Shown here in pieces: positions 62,434-64,000 of a stretch of DNA of 64,000 nt. The notes beneath the pieces were generated by a model. The model did no database searches. It saw only the letters and a list, made by a program, of their open reading frames with translations, and had not been told where the DNA came from. The first letter of the stretch is position 1. The number at the start of each line of letters is the position of its first letter. Position numbers and translations under genes: made by a program. Source of the DNA: Macrostomum hystrix. Its lineage: Eukaryota > Platyhelminthes > Macrostomidae. Where the stretch lies: assembly GCA_950097015.1 (NCBI GenBank), contig CATNEN010000001.1, forward strand, positions 26,385,001 through 26,449,000, written 5' to 3'.

Positions 62434-62548
62434 CGCCCCCACGTAAAAGACTGCAGTCTTCTTACTTACTAGTACTGGTACGTGTCAGCTAGTTTTCGCA
62501 GCTAATGCAATCAAGGTTAAGCGCATTGTTGTCGGCCAGTAAAGTCCA

Positions 62549-63006
62549 TTAACAGTAGAAATACAAAGAGGATATTTCAAATACCAACAATTATCTTTTT
62601 CTGCATCTCTCAAAATATTCAACCAATCGCCATGAAAGGCTAAATTTTACGCTCTATCTGATGAGACAAGTTCAAAAATCACAAATCATCGGCATCGTCG
62701 AGATATTCAACGATTCTTGTCGGCTACTATTGTTGACTGTATTGATTATACGCTCGTAATGTTCATGGATTCGCTAGAGTAATGGTATTTGTCCTTGTCA
62801 CCAGGGTCTTCGATCGACAATAATCGCTGAAAATCTCGACGATGCTGGCTCGCACGGCTTTGAATGTTAGTTCATAGTGAATGGCGGATACTTTGGTTCA
62901 GATGGTGGACTTTCAGGAAAATCGGTCATTCAGTTTGGGAGCTATTGTGAAATACCCCGCGTGGTCATTCCGCATGGAGAAAAATAGAACGGTCTTTCTA
63001 CTGTTA
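62549..63006 (+). mobile_element. MITE-like family C, fullest copy
   Basis: About 458 bp with inverted ends: TTAACAGTAGAAA at 62549-62561 and TTTCTACTGTTA at the right edge. Internal blocks match the copies at 5605, 35320 and 40440. It has no coding capacity, so non-autonomous. It ends about 30 bp past the P11 stop codon and may supply its 3' UTR. Confidence 0.78.
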
Positions 63007-63038
63007 CAGCAACCAGTAAACAATTTGTAGTTAAAAGT

Positions 63039-64000
63039 TCAATTTGCACAGAACTGTTCCAGCTGGTGAAGCTCGCTGATCGTTAAAGTTGTCGCAGCCA
63101 CAATGTAACAAATGAATCGGCCTCGAAGACTAAACGATGGTTCGGCATGGTAGCCGAGACGCAGGCACAGCGGCTGACCCGTGTACGAAGCCGACTAGCT
63201 GTTGGGCGCCTGCAGAAATGAGCCGCCTTTGAAGAAGTTGCTGAGACTGTCGCCCACAAACACTGCCGCCACAGACGCAAGTTGAGCGCTGTTGTCATTG
63301 GTGAAAACATTTTCGATTGACTCGCGAAGCACTTGGGTCTGTGAAAAGCCAAAGACGCTCGGAAACGGTTGATCGACTCGAAGGCGGCCTCCATTGTCTC
63401 GGAACTCTCCCCGATAGACGGGCGAAGCGGAGCAGTCGTGGAAGTAGTGATAGGTCTGGTGGTTAGGATCGGATCTAGTTAGTCTTGCATAGAATGTGAA
63501 GGACTTTGAATGGCTCAGATAAGTGGATGCCAGCGTGTTCCCATCGGTGTCGATATCGATGTAGTCATTGTTGGTTCCTCCAGGGAAGTTTGCGCCCTGG
63601 CTATCCCTGGTGACAGCGCCTCGAGGAGTGGCGAAGTACTTGGCGGGGTTGACAAGGTTGGCATATCCCCGTCTGAAATCGAGAAGAATTATCAACTTGG
63701 ACGCTAGTGCTGAACCCAGTCCTTGCACTACATGCTCGTAATTGTTTGTCGTCATTTCCACTGGTACTAAGGAAGTTGACATCGGTGAGCTGCCAGATGT
63801 TGACGTGGTCGGCATCGTTGTCATAACCGGCGTGGTCTGCCCAACTGACGAGATTTCGCCTGAAGTTACTGCTGATTCATTCGGTTCTGAAAATTTCGCG
63901 AAACTCACACACGCCGGGCTTATTTCAGTAGAATTTGGAGGTGAGAATAGATCAAGCAGTTGGTGGCTGTTTCCGAGGTAGCAGACACCTTCAATGCTTC
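63039..64000 (-). CDS. P11: PAN-LamG paralogue, 5' partial, with in-frame TAG
   Basis: The gene enters from the right edge in the middle of the PAN-like module (GVCYLGN, ACVSFAK), then a Thr/Ser/Pro linker and the LamG-like domain (LIILLDFRRGYANLVNPA, HYFHDC, LASVAAVFVG). A TAG at 63195-63197 interrupts it, yet the same frame continues for 51 more codons with conserved motifs (QPLCLRLGY, FICYIVAA, LEQFCAN) to a TGA at 63039-63041. No other damage is seen. It belongs to the P9/P10 subfamily. It may be a fresh pseudogene, a polymorphic null, a sequence error, or read through; the first three seem likelier. Confidence 0.8.

Overview
This is invertebrate animal nuclear DNA. Genes have GT-AG introns, there are tRNA-derived SINEs with target-site duplications, MITEs, a solo LTR and many minisatellites, and there is no operon structure or bacterial gene. 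The two genes I can name are conserved animal genes: calcineurin B and TECPR2. Short introns, CAG runs, very heavy minisatellite content and a lineage-specific secreted family would suit a free-living flatworm such as Macrostomum. That placement is an inference and the window does not prove it.

Layout. From 0 to 13 kb on the plus strand there are two conserved, intron-containing genes: calcineurin regulatory subunit B (two exons, 168 residues) and a complete nine-exon TECPR2 orthologue (about 1,584 residues). TECPR2 ends in an LC3-interacting motif, W-E-L-V. Four of its eight introns are filled by four different minisatellites. Two other introns carry transposon copies, and its largest exon carries a fifth, in-frame tandem repeat. 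Two more arrays (24-bp and 34-bp units) lie between the two genes.

From 13.5 kb to the right edge the window is a dispersed tandem array of one gene family. Members are single-exon genes encoding secreted proteins: a signal peptide, a six-cysteine PAN/Apple-like module, a Ser/Thr/Pro-rich linker and a LamG-like (concanavalin-fold) domain. I label them P1 to P11. P1-P5, P7, P9 and P10 are intact on the minus strand. P6 is PAN-only. P8 is on the plus strand with three single-base frame breaks, all at T-runs. P11 runs off the right edge and has an in-frame TAG. Three further relics (near 16.5, 31.8 and 47.4 kb) show repeated birth and death. P2-P5 are nearly identical over much of the LamG region but differ in signal peptide and 3' flank, which suggests recent duplication or gene conversion. 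I do not recognise this two-domain family as a named system, and it is the best candidate here for something undescribed.

Between the genes are two very large arrays (about 53 copies of a 53-bp unit at 22.2-25.0 kb and about 124 copies of a 24-bp unit at 37.0-40.0 kb), three tRNA-derived SINE families (called A, B and D here), a MITE family (C), a LINE reverse-transcriptase remnant, and a 685-bp solo LTR inserted in a foldback element. Most long open frames in the arrays are periodicity artefacts, not genes. The right-hand 5 kb (59-64 kb) holds two perfect RFX-type X-box palindromes 22 bp apart and a 147-bp direct repeat, with no gene I can recognise before P11.
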